Source of the DNA: Saccharopolyspora spinosa NRRL 18395
Lineage (GTDB): Bacteria > Actinomycetota > Actinomycetes > Mycobacteriales > Pseudonocardiaceae
Direction: 5' to 3'
Assembly (NCBI RefSeq): GCF_000194155.1
Contig: NZ_GL877879.1
Location: forward strand, 877,089 to 941,088
DNA: 64,000 nucleotides
In this document: in pieces, positions 1-9,276 of the stretch
How the letters are laid out: each line of letters begins with the position of its first letter
How positions within the stretch are numbered: the stretch's first letter is position 1
Notes under the pieces: generated by a model
What the model was told of the DNA's origin: nothing
Seen by the model: the letters and a program-made list of their open reading frames with translations, nothing else
Databases searched by the model: none
Translations under genes and position numbers: made by a program

Positions 1-81
1 GAGAAGTTCCCACACCTGCTGGCCGAATCCGACCCGGCGAGGACGTCGCTCGGGTTTCACATCAAACCGGCTGGACCCTAG
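1..81 (+). CDS. 3' end of an unidentified gene (partial)
   Basis: Reading from base 1 in frame 1 gives 26 codons and then TAG. The peptide (EKFPHLLAESDPARTS at its start) has ordinary protein composition and may be the C-terminal tail of a gene that begins outside the window. It is too short to assign to a family. It could also be chance open frame. Confidence 0.3.
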   Translation, partial: EKFPHLLAESDPARTSLGFHIKPAGP

Positions 82-372
82 CATGGCGAAGACGGTTGCC
101 TGTTAGGGCAATTCTGCATATCCACATTGGACTTAACGGCCACATGTTCAGGCATTACTCAAGACCACACGGCGCCAAGAAGTGGTTGCGGATGGGCGAT
201 ACCCGTTCCCAACGGCCGTTCAAGATCACCCTATAGTGTGAAATTACCAGCACTTGCCACAAGACGGGTTTCACGTGAATCCGCAGCAGGTAATGTTTTT
301 CGAAGGTCGAGCGGTTCCGCTCCACATCCGCTCCCATTCTTGTCCTGTCAGGCAACCAAGAACGGAAGTTCC

Positions 373-1149
373 GTGCTTCTCCTCACCCTGCTGGCTTTGG
401 TGCTGTTGCCCCTGTGCGTCGTCGGGTTCACCGTGCTCAACGCCCGCCGTAAGACCGCAGCCTCCGGTGAGGCGGACTCGGACTCGCAATCATTCGCCGG
501 CGGCGTGCTGAACGCCTTGTTCACCGTTGTACTGGCGTTCTACATCGTGTTCGCCTGGCAGAACGGTGACGACATCAGCAAGGCGTCAGACAAAGAGGCG
601 AACGCGCTCATCGACACGCACTGGCAGGTCAGCACGGCGCCCGAGCCACACGCAACCACCATCCAGTCCCTAGCCGCCCAGTACGCAGCGCGAGTCGCCG
701 ACCACGAATGGTCCGCACTGGACCGAGGCGAGACCGACCCCGAGACCGACCGGTTGCTGAACTCGCTACGTGCCGAGGTGCTCGCGCTCCCTGCGGACAC
801 CGAGACGCTCAAGACGGCGCGGGAACAGTCGATGCAGAACGTCCGGCAGATCGACGAAGGGCATCGCCAGCGGGTCGACGTGGCCACTGATGACCAGAAT
901 TTCAACATCATGCTGCTGATGGCCAGCATCCTCGGAGGCGTGCTGATGATCGCATACCCGCTGATCATCGGGCTTAGCATGCGGCCGGCCAACGTCGTGA
1001 CGATGGTACTGCTGACATTGACCATCGGCTTCACCATCTTCATCTCGATCGAGCTGCTGCACCCGCTGCACGGACCGTTCGGCGTCGCACCCGACGCCTT
1101 CAAAGCGGCTCTGGACGCATTCGCCACGGACACAAGCGCTGGGGTCTGA
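373..1149 (+). CDS. DUF4239 family membrane protein
   Basis: A 258-residue integral membrane protein of unknown biochemical role. I chose the GTG at 373 because GGAAG lies just upstream and translation then begins directly with the first membrane helix (residues 1-21); the frame stays open upstream but that part does not look like protein. A second helix covers about residues 44-62, followed by a long hydrophilic domain with the KEANALID segment typical of the bestrophin-like DUF4239 family, and a C-terminal helix pair at about 175-225. This two-plus-two helix layout and length fit DUF4239. No operon partner is visible. Confidence 0.75.
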   Translation: MLLLTLLALVLLPLCVVGFTVLNARRKTAASGEADSDSQSFAGGVLNALFTVVLAFYIVFAWQNGDDISKASDKEANALIDTHWQVSTAPEPHATTIQSLAAQYAARVADHEWSALDRGETDPETDRLLNSLRAEVLALPADTETLKTAREQSMQNVRQIDEGHRQRVDVATDDQNFNIMLLMASILGGVLMIAYPLIIGLSMRPANVVTMVLLTLTIGFTIFISIELLHPLHGPFGVAPDAFKAALDAFATDTSAGV

Positions 1150-1299
1150 CGCACCCGTCAGGTTCATGGACCGTTGCTCATCCGCCGCACGTGCTTGACC
1201 GTGAACCCGGCGGCGATCTAATCGGCAGCTCACTCAGCAACGTCGTGGCGATGTGGCTACCCACAGTGCTCACACGGCGGCGGTGCGTGCCGTCGCGGC

Positions 1300-1590
1300 C
1301 CGGATCAGAAACGCGCCCGGCAGCCGGTTTCCTCAAGGTCGATGACGAGATTCGTTGCTGCTTGTGCCACCCACGCGGCAGTCGGGTGCGCGGTGGTGCC
1401 CAGAATCCGGATCCGGCGACTACCGTGCTCGATGATGGCGAGCAGGTACATCCTCACCCCGGGCAGGGTCACCATCTCGAAGAAGTCACACGCAGGAAAT
1501 CCGCCCATGTGCCGGAGTTCCGTTCGGGTGCCGGGTCAACCCCCAGCCGCCCGCAAGATGTCCTAGACGGTCGACGCGGCCGGCCACCTC
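1300..1590 (-). pseudogene. IS3-type transposase fragment (integrase core, N-terminal part)
   Basis: The reverse strand encodes ACDFFEMVTL, an IEHGSRRIRILGTTAHPTAA stretch and DLEETGCRARF. These are clearly homologous to the transposase at 58326-59422, and the match stops abruptly after RARF. Upstream, the segment also matches that copy's DPAPDRNSSTWADFL linker. As in the other copies, the N-terminal segment and the DDE core lie in different frames. About 24 bases present in the 58 kb copy are missing here. It is an old, truncated remnant with no intact ends. Confidence 0.75.
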
Positions 1591-1691
1591 GTCCCTAGTC
1601 GGGATCATGCGCTGGCTCCTTCACGCCAAAGGTCCGAATGGCAGTGCCGTGCCGTGCGCCTGGCTACAACCAACCGGCACGGGCTCGCTCG

Positions 1692-1770
1692 TTGACATCC
1701 TGCACGTCGGCGTTCAAACTGTTGACAGAACGCTTTGAACTGCGTGTTTAGGGAGTTTTTTGAACGTTCA
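1692..1770 (+). promoter_or_regulatory. Candidate operator/promoter ahead of the decayed GntR fragment
   Basis: Two TTGACA hexamers lie at 1692-1697 and 1722-1727. GTTCAAA (1712-1718) and TTTGAAC (1734-1740) form a perfect inverted repeat around the second hexamer, and TGAACGTTCA at 1761-1770 is a perfect palindrome. The core GAACGTTC recurs at 3451-3458 before the binding-protein gene, preceded in both places by a similar CTGTTKACAGAACG stretch. I infer a shared GntR-type operator. Confidence 0.4.
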
Positions 1771-1823
1771 GCCCCGCCGTTGCACGTTGGCCGAAGCGAA
1801 CCGCACAGCGGCGCTGCGGTTGG

Positions 1824-1965
1824 TTGAGGCGGTTGGATCGCGATTTTCACGACGCTATCGACACTCTCGCCGACATTCCTGCGACGGTCGGCGCGCTCAG
1901 CCAGTTGCGCGCCAGGTGTGACCGGGGCGAGCACCAGAGCCGATACGTGAGCATGCCGGACCTGT
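1824..1965 (+). pseudogene. Fragment of a GntR/FCD transcriptional regulator
   Basis: This stretch encodes LDRDFHDAIDTLADIP followed by ATVGALSQLRARCDRG. It matches the ligand-binding FCD domain of the intact regulator at 5858-6559 (LDRQFHDAIYDLAGMP, then MGALNQLRAKSDR) almost residue by residue. The DNA-binding N-terminus is absent and the frame becomes nonsense after MPD. It is the remnant of a paralogue, or of an older copy of the cluster's own regulator, at the outer edge of the catabolic cluster. Confidence 0.7.
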
Positions 1966-2101
1966 CTATTCGCTTCGGGGGGTTTGCCAGACGAACCCGC
2001 CGCCCGTGCTCGCGGTCCCGCTGATCAACTCGTTCGAGGCTCCGAATGCCGGTTACGGCCGGAGTCCATGAAGGACACGCGGATGAGCGGAAAGGACTGT
2101 A

Positions 2102-3241
2102 GTGACGAGCATGCCTCATAGTCATGGCCAGGGAGCTTCGATCGCCGACTACTCGATCATCGAGGCCGGTTTCGTGACAGTCGACCTGAACCTGCGGCGC
2201 CGACTGCTTCACTCTGCGGTCGACACGGCAGTGCTCACCGAGGTCTTCCTGAGGGTTCGCCTCGCCGACGGGACAGTCGGCTGGGCCGAGACCCGCGGTA
2301 ACGGCGCCTACGCCACAAAACACGACACCACGGACATCGTTGCTGCGTTGATGGCGATACCGGATCTGCCGTGGTCGAATCCGGGGGAGCTTGCTGATCG
2401 CCTGGCTGGATCATGCCCACCTGCGGCGATGCTGGTGGACGTTGCGTGGCGAGACGCGGTCGCCCGATCGTCAGGCGTCCCGCTGTGGAGCACGTTGACG
2501 TCGACCCCACCGCCCGTGGCCATCCCGACACACACCATGATCGTATTCGGCACTGTGGCCGAAGCTGAGGAGCACACGAGTGCTGCTGTGGCGGCGGGAT
2601 ATCCACGGCTCAAGATCCGCATCGGAGGCGATCCTGGCCTAGACCGCCGCCGCGTTGAGGCTGCCCGAAATGTCGCGGGAGACAACGTCACACTCGTGGT
2701 CGACGCGAACGGAGGGTGGGACGTCCCGACTGCGATCGGATCGCTCAGGTGGCTGACCGACCTGGGGGTCGCGTGGTTCGAGCAACCGGTCGCGGGACTC
2801 GATGGCCTGGCTGCGGTCCGGTCGGCGTCCCCGATCCCAGTGTGGGCCGACGAGTCCGTCCGCGACGCAGCATCGGTACGTGCCGCCGCGACGCTGGGCG
2901 CGATCGACGGTGTTCACCTGAAGCTCGAGAAAACCGGCACTGTTGCTGCCCTGACCGAGGCAGTGGACACCGCCCGGCGCCATGAGCTCGAAATCGGTCT
3001 AGGGCAGATGGATTGCGGACGGCTCGGCTGTGCGACCACTGTCCAGCTTGCCGCGGGGCTCGGCATCGGGATCGCGGAACTGTGGGGCTGCGCCAACGTG
3101 ACGGATGATCGCGCGAGCGGAATTGAACTAGCCGATGGAGCAATTCCCGTGCCGATCGCTCCTGGCCTGGGAGTCGATGTCGAGCTGAGCGCGGCGGACC
3201 TGAACGCGCTCGGACGCAGCGGGGACACGTCCACCATCTAG
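2102..3241 (+). CDS. Enolase-superfamily enzyme (mandelate racemase/muconate lactonizing/dipeptide epimerase type)
   Basis: A 379-residue member of the enolase superfamily, whose enzymes abstract a proton next to a carboxylate with Mg2+ help. The barrel motifs appear in order: LKIRIGG with the catalytic lysine region, VVDANGGW and FEQPV and WADES supplying the three acidic metal ligands, and HLKLEK with the opposing lysine. The N-terminal capping domain includes GWAETRG. The GTG at 2102 has AAAGGA five bases upstream; ATG at 2111 is an alternative. The gene heads a same-strand series with an amino-acid importer and amide-bond hydrolases, which suggests epimerase or cycloisomerase action on an amino-acid derivative. 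The substrate cannot be read from sequence. Confidence 0.88.
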   Translation: MTSMPHSHGQGASIADYSIIEAGFVTVDLNLRRRLLHSAVDTAVLTEVFLRVRLADGTVGWAETRGNGAYATKHDTTDIVAALMAIPDLPWSNPGELADRLAGSCPPAAMLVDVAWRDAVARSSGVPLWSTLTSTPPPVAIPTHTMIVFGTVAEAEEHTSAAVAAGYPRLKIRIGGDPGLDRRRVEAARNVAGDNVTLVVDANGGWDVPTAIGSLRWLTDLGVAWFEQPVAGLDGLAAVRSASPIPVWADESVRDAASVRAAATLGAIDGVHLKLEKTGTVAALTEAVDTARRHELEIGLGQMDCGRLGCATTVQLAAGLGIGIAELWGCANVTDDRASGIELADGAIPVPIAPGLGVDVELSAADLNALGRSGDTSTI

Positions 3242-3410
3242 AGGACTCACGCATGTGATGACAGTGGCGGCCGGCGCTACGTCGAACTCCCCGCCCGTCA
3301 ACCACAAACCGTTATGGAAGCTGCACAATGTGTAGCCATCGCTGCGGTCCCGAAACGGCAGATTTACCCACCGGCAACCACGCCCATCCTTGTCGAAGCC
3401 AACCTGGAGA

Positions 3411-3460
3411 CTGTTGACATTTTGGCGCCCACGACTGAAGACTGTTTACAGAACGTTCGG
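3411..3460 (+). promoter_or_regulatory. Candidate promoter/operator of the ABC-transporter genes
   Basis: TTGACA at 3414-3419 could be a -35 element. ACTGTTTACAGAACGTTCGG at 3441-3460 contains the palindrome GAACGTTC, which also occurs at 1762-1769 before the decayed GntR copy. The site lies 27-76 bases before the binding-protein start. No convincing -10 hexamer is seen. Control by the GntR regulator at 5858-6559 is inferred. Confidence 0.4.
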
Positions 3461-3486
3461 ACCTGGGCCTTCAGAGAGGAAAGCAC

Positions 3487-4383
3487 ATGGTATTCCGACT
3501 CCTACGAGCAGGACTGGCGGCGCTGAGCGTCCTGCTCATCACGGCACTGGTGGCGTGTGGCAGTTCTGCGCCAGCGGGGAACACGCCGGCTCCTGCGGTC
3601 GCTCCGCCTCCCGGCTTGGTCAAAGACGGGGTCCTGACCTTCGCGACGGCGGCGACGTTCGCGCCGTTCGAGACCCGGTCCGCGGACGGTACGTTCCAGG
3701 GTTTCGATATTGACATGATCAACGCTTTGGCCGGGAGCATGGGGCTTACCGCCAAGCCGACCGACATGGAATTCGACGGCTTAATCCCTGCGCTCGGCGG
3801 CAAGCGGGTTGATGTCATCAACTCGGCGATGTACATCACCGACGAGCGGCAGAAGAAAGTCGACTTCGTGCCCTACCTGTTGATCGGCGAGAGCTTGATC
3901 GTGCCGAAAGGCAACCCGAAGAACATCACGCAGGTGCCCCGTGATCTGTCGGGGCGCACCATCGCGGTGACCCGCGGCGCGATCGGCGAGCGGTACATGA
4001 ACGCGTACAACGACGAGCTCCGCGCACAGGGCCTCCCGCCAATGACCATCATGACGCTGCCAACCAACCAGGACGCGATGCTGGCGGTCCAGTCGGGGCG
4101 TGCCGATGGGTTCGACACGTCCACGCCGACCGGCTCGAAGATCCTGGCCTCGACGGGCGAGACCTTCAGCTCGGCTGCGACCTACAAGAACGAGACGAAG
4201 ATTGGCATCGCGGTCCGCAAGGGCGACACCGAGACCGCGGCTGCCATTCAGGCTGCACTGAAGAGGTTCGTCGAAACAGGGGAGTACGAGAAGCTGCTGG
4301 CCAAGTACCAGTTGCCTGCCACTTCGAACATTTTCACCTCGCAGAACGCGTCCCCTCCGTCGACACCAGGTCATGGGGGCTGA
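3487..4383 (+). CDS. Polar amino-acid ABC transporter, substrate-binding lipoprotein (family 3)
   Basis: A 298-residue solute-binding protein. A signal sequence ends in the lipobox LVAC, with Cys24 as the predicted lipidated residue, so the mature protein would be tethered outside the membrane. The body has the family 3 pattern: GVLTFATAATFAPFET near the start, FQGFDIDMINALAG, MEFDGLIPALGGKRVDVI, and the LSGRTIAVTRGAIGE hinge. These proteins bind polar amino acids or related zwitterions and pass them to the permease encoded six bases downstream. Length is normal. An operator-like palindrome lies just upstream. The ligand is unknown; the neighbouring hydrolases suggest a derivatised or cyclic amino acid. 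Confidence 0.92.
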   Translation: MVFRLLRAGLAALSVLLITALVACGSSAPAGNTPAPAVAPPPGLVKDGVLTFATAATFAPFETRSADGTFQGFDIDMINALAGSMGLTAKPTDMEFDGLIPALGGKRVDVINSAMYITDERQKKVDFVPYLLIGESLIVPKGNPKNITQVPRDLSGRTIAVTRGAIGERYMNAYNDELRAQGLPPMTIMTLPTNQDAMLAVQSGRADGFDTSTPTGSKILASTGETFSSAATYKNETKIGIAVRKGDTETAAAIQAALKRFVETGEYEKLLAKYQLPATSNIFTSQNASPPSTPGHGG

Positions 4384-4388
4384 CCGGC

Positions 4389-5075
4389 ATGGAAATCCTC
4401 GAGCGTGTCTTCTCCAGCTCCTTCCTCACCGCCACGCTGACCACCTTCGAACTCACGGTGTTGGCCATGTCTCTGGGCATCGCCGGAGGAGTCGTTCTTG
4501 CTCTGCTCAAAAGCGGGCCGACCCCGTTGCGATGGCTGATCGATGGCTATATCTGGCTGTTCCGCGGCACCCCCGTGCTACTCCAACTGATCTTCGTGTT
4601 CAACGTATTGCCCCTTTGGGGGCTGAACTTCAGCCCCTTCACCTGCGCGTTGATCGCACTGGCGCTCAACGAGGTCGCCTACATGGCAGAGATCGTGCGT
4701 GGTGGCCTGTTGGGAGTTGACCGTGGCCAGCGGACGGCGGCGCACATGCTTGGCCTGTCGGAGCTGAAAGTCATTCGCTGGGTGGTGCTACCGCAGGCGT
4801 TGCGGCTGATTCTGCCGCCGACCGGTAACCAGTTCATCGGCATGCTCAAGACCTCGGCGCTGGCCTCCGTGGTCAGCGTCAGCGATCTGATGCTGACTGC
4901 GCAGCGCCAGGCGGCCGACGACTTCGACTATGTCTCGGCGCTGTGCGCCGCTGCGCTGCTCTACCTGCTGCTGACCACCATTTTCACGTTCGGCATCCGG
5001 GCCGTTGAGCGCCGTTTCGACGTCACGCTGCGCGCCTCCGCCCGCAGCGCCCGAACCACGCCTCAGCCGGCCTGA
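4389..5075 (+). CDS. Polar amino-acid ABC transporter, permease (HisM/GlnP type)
   Basis: A 228-residue inner-membrane permease with about five hydrophobic helices. The EAA-loop region is visible as GVDRGQRTAAHMLGLSELKVIRWVVLPQAL, written here as one continuous loop that contacts the ATPase, followed by LPPTGNQFIGMLKTSALASV. This pattern is characteristic of the HisMQ/GlnP family. It starts six bases after the binding-protein gene and ends overlapping the next start region (TGATG). Only one permease gene is present, so the channel is probably a homodimer. Confidence 0.92.
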   Translation: MEILERVFSSSFLTATLTTFELTVLAMSLGIAGGVVLALLKSGPTPLRWLIDGYIWLFRGTPVLLQLIFVFNVLPLWGLNFSPFTCALIALALNEVAYMAEIVRGGLLGVDRGQRTAAHMLGLSELKVIRWVVLPQALRLILPPTGNQFIGMLKTSALASVVSVSDLMLTAQRQAADDFDYVSALCAAALLYLLLTTIFTFGIRAVERRFDVTLRASARSARTTPQPA

Positions 5076-5086
5076 TGGGAGACACG

Positions 5087-5854
5087 ATGAACGACACAAC
5101 CGTGGCCCCGCCGTCCGCACCAAGGGTTTTGGAGGCCTGCGGCCTGGGCCGCAGCTACCACGGAAAGCCAGTGGTCATCGATGTCGACCTTGCGGTCCCG
5201 GCTGGGCAAACCGTTGCCGTGCTCGGACCGTCTGGTGCGGGAAAATCCACAATGCTCCGCTGTCTGGCGGGACTCGAGCCAATCCAGTCGGGTTCGGTCG
5301 CGTTCCAAGGCGACACGCTCGCCAAGCCGGGTACCAAACCCCGCTCCTTCGCTGGCCGCATCGGGATGGTCTTCCAGCAGTTCAACCTCTTCCCCCATCT
5401 CACGGCACTGGAAAACATCACCCTGGCGCCGCGGCGGGTGCGCGGTACGGGCCGGGAGAAAGCGGAAGCCGACGCATTCGCCCTGCTCGAACGAGTCGGC
5501 CTGCCCGAGCATCGCAACCATTACCCGTACGAGTTGTCTGGTGGGCAGCAACAACGTGTGGCCATCGCACGTGCGCTCGCGATGCGCCCCGAGCTGATGT
5601 TGTTCGACGAGCCAACCTCGGCCCTGGACCCCGAGTTCACTCGGGAAGTTCTGGCCGTTATGCGCAACCTTGCGGAGGAAGGCATGACGATCGTGACCGT
5701 GACTCATGAGATGGAGTTCGCGCGCCGGACCGCGGATCGAGTCGTGTTCATGGTCGACGGCCGCATCGTCGAGGACGGCAACGCTGAAGCGGTGTTCACG
5801 CGTCCCACCAACGAACGCACTAAACAGTTCCTTCAGCAGATCCTGGGAGAGTGA
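5087..5854 (+). CDS. Polar amino-acid ABC transporter, ATP-binding protein
   Basis: A 255-residue ABC ATPase of the GlnQ/HisP type. Walker A is GPSGAGKS (residues 47-54), the Q-loop is in MVFQQFNLFPHLT, the signature is LSGGQQQRVAIARAL, Walker B is LMLFDEPTSALD, and the H-loop is TVTHEMEFA. I prefer the ATG at 5087 because GGGAG sits five bases before it; an ATG at 5075, overlapping the permease stop, is an alternative that adds four residues. It completes the importer with the two preceding genes. The regulator gene follows after three bases, indicating one transcript. Confidence 0.93.
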   Translation: MNDTTVAPPSAPRVLEACGLGRSYHGKPVVIDVDLAVPAGQTVAVLGPSGAGKSTMLRCLAGLEPIQSGSVAFQGDTLAKPGTKPRSFAGRIGMVFQQFNLFPHLTALENITLAPRRVRGTGREKAEADAFALLERVGLPEHRNHYPYELSGGQQQRVAIARALAMRPELMLFDEPTSALDPEFTREVLAVMRNLAEEGMTIVTVTHEMEFARRTADRVVFMVDGRIVEDGNAEAVFTRPTNERTKQFLQQILGE

Positions 5855-5857
5855 AGA

Positions 5858-6559
5858 ATGGTCCCCGCTGGTACCGCGATCCCGTTCGGTACGCGCAAGC
5901 AGGACTGGGCATACCGCCTGCTGCGCGAATGGATCCTCACCGGCAAGCTCGCGCCGGGCCAGCAACTCAGCCAGGAGAAACTCGCCGCGGAACTCGGAGT
6001 CAGTCGAGGTCCGCTGCGTGATGCCCTGTCCCGCCTGGCCACCGAGGACCTAGTGATCGACCGCGCGCACCAGAAGTGGATGGTGGCAGCGGTGTCATCG
6101 GACGACGCCCGCGACGTCTACAATGGACGGGCGGCGCTGGAGAGCATGCTCGGCGCCGCGGCGGCTCAAGCATCGCAGGAGCGCCGGATTCGGCTGGCCG
6201 CACAGCTGACCACGCTCATCGACGAGCAGCGGAACGCGGCCGCAACGGGCGATTCGAGCACACTTCGCGTCCTCGACCGGCAGTTCCACGACGCGATCTA
6301 CGACCTGGCCGGAATGCCCGCGTCGATGGGCGCCCTGAACCAGCTCCGCGCCAAGAGTGACCGCTACATCACGCTCTACCTGTCCGACTCAGACCGGGCC
6401 CACCAATCGCTGCGCGAGCACACCAAGATCGTCGCCGCCCTGGAGGACGGCAGCGCCTGGGAATCCGCAGCGTGCACCCGCACACACGTACTCGGCGGCC
6501 TGGCTCAGCTCATCGGCTCCATCGAAGCCCAGCCGGCCACCCTGGGCACCCCTGATTAG
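5858..6559 (+). CDS. GntR-family transcriptional regulator with FCD domain
   Basis: A 233-residue regulator. Residues about 8-70 form the winged helix: ILTGKLAPGQQLSQEKLAAE followed by LGVSRGPLRDALSRL. The rest is an all-helical FCD effector domain with likely metal-binding residues in LDRQFHDA, SLREHTK and RTHVLGG. FCD regulators usually bind a carboxylate ligand and repress neighbouring catabolic genes. The gene sits inside the cluster, three bases after the ATPase gene, so it is probably autoregulated. Candidate operators are the GAACGTTC sites at 1762 and 3451. A broken paralogue lies at 1824-1965. Confidence 0.9.
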   Translation: MVPAGTAIPFGTRKQDWAYRLLREWILTGKLAPGQQLSQEKLAAELGVSRGPLRDALSRLATEDLVIDRAHQKWMVAAVSSDDARDVYNGRAALESMLGAAAAQASQERRIRLAAQLTTLIDEQRNAAATGDSSTLRVLDRQFHDAIYDLAGMPASMGALNQLRAKSDRYITLYLSDSDRAHQSLREHTKIVAALEDGSAWESAACTRTHVLGGLAQLIGSIEAQPATLGTPD

Positions 6560-6651
6560 CCGGGTCGTCTCGCCTGGTACCGCGTCGCCTTACGGCGGCC
6601 CCGTCAAGACCAACACCCATAAACACACGAAATCAGATAAGGAAAAGTGCT

Positions 6652-7878
6652 GTGGCTCAACTGCCCGATGCCATCAACCGCCTGTCCCTGCCGGAGCTTT
6701 CCGACACGCTGGGCAAATCCCTGCGTGAGGCCGAGCGCGAGCTGGAGAATGCGCCTGGGCCTGAGGATCTACTTGACGCCACCTATGCCGACACCCACCG
6801 CTTCCCGCCGCCCGAGTGGGCACTGCCGACCTTCGTCGAGGCAGCCGGCGGCGGAGGGATGACGTACACGCCGTACCGAGGCGACCGGGCCGTCCGTGAG
6901 GCTGTGGCACACAACGTCTCAACCGTGCTCGGCGTACCCGCGACGGGATCGGCCGACGTCATCCTCACCCCGGGGACGCAGGGTGCGCTGTTCGTCGCCC
7001 TCGCCGCAATCCTTTCGCCTGGCGACCTCGTGCTCCTGCCCGACCCGGACTACCTGTCCACCGAACGCATGCTGCGCTACTTCGGTGCCCGCGTTGAACG
7101 CATCCCGATGATCTGGCCGGACGAAAGCGCCACCGGTCGAGGCACGCGCCCGACCCTGGACCTCGATGCGCTGGAGCGCGCGGCTGCGAACAAGCCACGC
7201 CTCATGGTCTTCTCACACCCCAACAACCCCACCGGGGCTATCTACGGCCAGGACACGATCGAGGCGATCGCACGCCTCGCCCAACAGCACGACTTCACGG
7301 TAATCGCCGACGAGCTCTACACCCGCCTGGTGTACGAGAACGAGCCGTTCTACCACCTCGCCGCCGTCGATGGCCTCGCCGAACGCACCGTCACCCTGCT
7401 CGGCCCGTCGAAGACCGAGTCACTGTCGGGTTACCGCCTTGGCGTGGCCGTGGGCCCCAAGGATCTGGTCGACGCGATGGAGGACCTGCAGTCGGTCAGT
7501 GCCCTCCGCGCTCCCGCATACGCGCAGCACCTGCTCACGCACTGGATCGCGGAGGACCAGGAGTTCCTGGCCAAAAAGCTGGTCGAGTACCAAGCCCTGC
7601 GCGACACTACGGTCGAGAAGATCAACACCTCGTCCGTGCTGCGGGTCAACGCCAGCTACGGCAGCGCCTACGTCTTCCCCAAGATTCTGACCGGAGCGCG
7701 TGACCAAGACGTCGCGCTCGCGCTGAAGCAGAAGGCCGGAGTCGTGGTCAATCCGGGCTACCAGTTCGGTCGTGCCGGACTGGGGCACATGCGGCTGTGC
7801 TTCGCCCAAGACGAGGCCCGGTGGGACGCGGCGCTCGACCGCATCATCGACGTGGTCGGGTCCGTCGCCCCAGCCTGA
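6652..7878 (+). CDS. PLP-dependent aminotransferase, class I/II
   Basis: A 408-residue fold-type I aminotransferase. GPSKTESLSGYRLG contains the Schiff-base lysine (Lys254). HPNNPTG, DELYTRLVY and the late VNPGYQFG-to-MRLCFA region are the expected PLP- and carboxylate-binding segments. The GTG at 6652 follows AAGGAAAA at a good distance. It follows the regulator by 92 bases on the same strand. In this context it would remove the amino group from an amino acid released by the downstream hydrolases; a racemising or lyase role within the same fold cannot be excluded. Confidence 0.9.
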   Translation: MAQLPDAINRLSLPELSDTLGKSLREAERELENAPGPEDLLDATYADTHRFPPPEWALPTFVEAAGGGGMTYTPYRGDRAVREAVAHNVSTVLGVPATGSADVILTPGTQGALFVALAAILSPGDLVLLPDPDYLSTERMLRYFGARVERIPMIWPDESATGRGTRPTLDLDALERAAANKPRLMVFSHPNNPTGAIYGQDTIEAIARLAQQHDFTVIADELYTRLVYENEPFYHLAAVDGLAERTVTLLGPSKTESLSGYRLGVAVGPKDLVDAMEDLQSVSALRAPAYAQHLLTHWIAEDQEFLAKKLVEYQALRDTTVEKINTSSVLRVNASYGSAYVFPKILTGARDQDVALALKQKAGVVVNPGYQFGRAGLGHMRLCFAQDEARWDAALDRIIDVVGSVAPA

Positions 7879-8004
7879 TCAGCCACGCCTGTCCCTCGCT
7901 ACCCAGCACACGCACCGCTCACCAGCGCGGGTCGCCTGGACCATCACTGACTCGGTGGCCCCGGGCGGCCCGGACCACCGACCTGCCCCCGCGGAGGACT
8001 TGAA

Positions 8005-9216
8005 ATGACCACCACGACCCGCGCCACAAGACCGGAGACTTCACGCATTCCTGACGTCGTCGATCTCCTAACCTCGTTAGTGGCGTGCGACTCGACCAAC
8101 CCGACAGGCGAAGAGGAAAGCACCGCCGCCCTGCTCGGCGAGGCGTTGGCGGCGGCGGGATTCGAAACGACCATCGACACGCTGGCCCCCGGCAAAGTGA
8201 ACCTCACCGCGCGCCTGCGACTCGGCGCCGGCGGACGGTCGATCATGCTGAACTCGCACCTTGACGTCGTGCCTGCCGGAATTGGGTGGACGAGCGCACC
8301 GTTCGAGCCGGAAGTCCGCGACGGACGGCTGTTCGGACGCGGGTCCGCCGACGCCAAGGGACCACTCGCGGCGATGGCCTGCGCCGCGATCGAGCTCGCA
8401 CAGTCCGGCACGATCACGACCGGCGAGATCGTCTACTCCGCGGTGTCACAGGAAGAGGGCGACTCGGCCGGTGCCCGCCGCCTGGTACCTGAGCTGGTCG
8501 GTGCCGGGCGACTCCCGGATGCCGTCATCGTCGGCGAACCTACTGGGATGCGGCTGCTCACCGCGCACAAAGGCTCGATCCGCCCGGTCATCGAGGTGGT
8601 CGGCCGCTCGGCACACGCGGCCACACCGCAGTTCGGGGTGAACGCGGTCGTCGCAGCCGGCCAGCTGCTGGGCCTGCTCGAGGACTACGCCACCGAGCTC
8701 GGCGGACGCCGCCATCCACTGCTGGGCGCAGCCACCTGCACCCCGGTACTGGTCGGCGGTGGAGAAGCGCCCAACGCGGTGCCCGAGCGCTGCCGCATCA
8801 CCCTGGACCGCAGACTGCTGCCCGACGAGTCCCCAGACGCCGTCCTCACCGCCATCAACGAGGTACTCGCCCGCTTCGCCGAGCAGACCCCAGGCGCGAC
8901 GGCGTCGGTCGCCGAACTCGCCCCCAGCACAGGAGGCCCCTCGGAAACCCCCGGCGACCACCCGTTCGTCGTCGGGGCACGCCGCGCGCTGGCCGCTAAC
9001 GACGCCGACGATTCGCTCGGCGGGCTGACCGTCAACTGCGACATGACCCACTTCCGGGCAGCTGGCGTGCCCACCCTGGTGTGCGGCCCCGGACAACTCG
9101 AGGTCATGCACGCCGTCGACGAGCACGTGGTCGTCGACGAACTCGCCGCCTCGGTCGGCCTCTACCGAGCGATCCTCGCGGAATCCCTCACCAGCACCGA
9201 GCCGTACCCCAGCTGA
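8005..9216 (+). CDS. M20-family metallo-amidohydrolase (ArgE/DapE/CPG2-like)
   Basis: A 403-residue zinc-dependent hydrolase. Metal and catalytic residues are in SHLDVVP (His85, Asp87), GRGSADAKG (Asp116) and QEEGDSAG (catalytic Glu150, metal Glu151), with later DMTHFRAAG supplying the last His. The dimerisation lid is present between about residues 180 and 290. GGAGG precedes the ATG at 8005. Relatives deacylate N-acyl amino acids or cleave dipeptides. Position between an aminotransferase and an M24 protein suggests it removes an acyl group from an imported amino-acid derivative. Confidence 0.9.
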   Translation: MTTTTRATRPETSRIPDVVDLLTSLVACDSTNPTGEEESTAALLGEALAAAGFETTIDTLAPGKVNLTARLRLGAGGRSIMLNSHLDVVPAGIGWTSAPFEPEVRDGRLFGRGSADAKGPLAAMACAAIELAQSGTITTGEIVYSAVSQEEGDSAGARRLVPELVGAGRLPDAVIVGEPTGMRLLTAHKGSIRPVIEVVGRSAHAATPQFGVNAVVAAGQLLGLLEDYATELGGRRHPLLGAATCTPVLVGGGEAPNAVPERCRITLDRRLLPDESPDAVLTAINEVLARFAEQTPGATASVAELAPSTGGPSETPGDHPFVVGARRALAANDADDSLGGLTVNCDMTHFRAAGVPTLVCGPGQLEVMHAVDEHVVVDELAASVGLYRAILAESLTSTEPYPS

Positions 9217-9276
9217 CCGACCCTTTCGCTGAGCTCGCCACGGCCGCTGAGGCCGCGCCAGAACAGGAGCGACACC

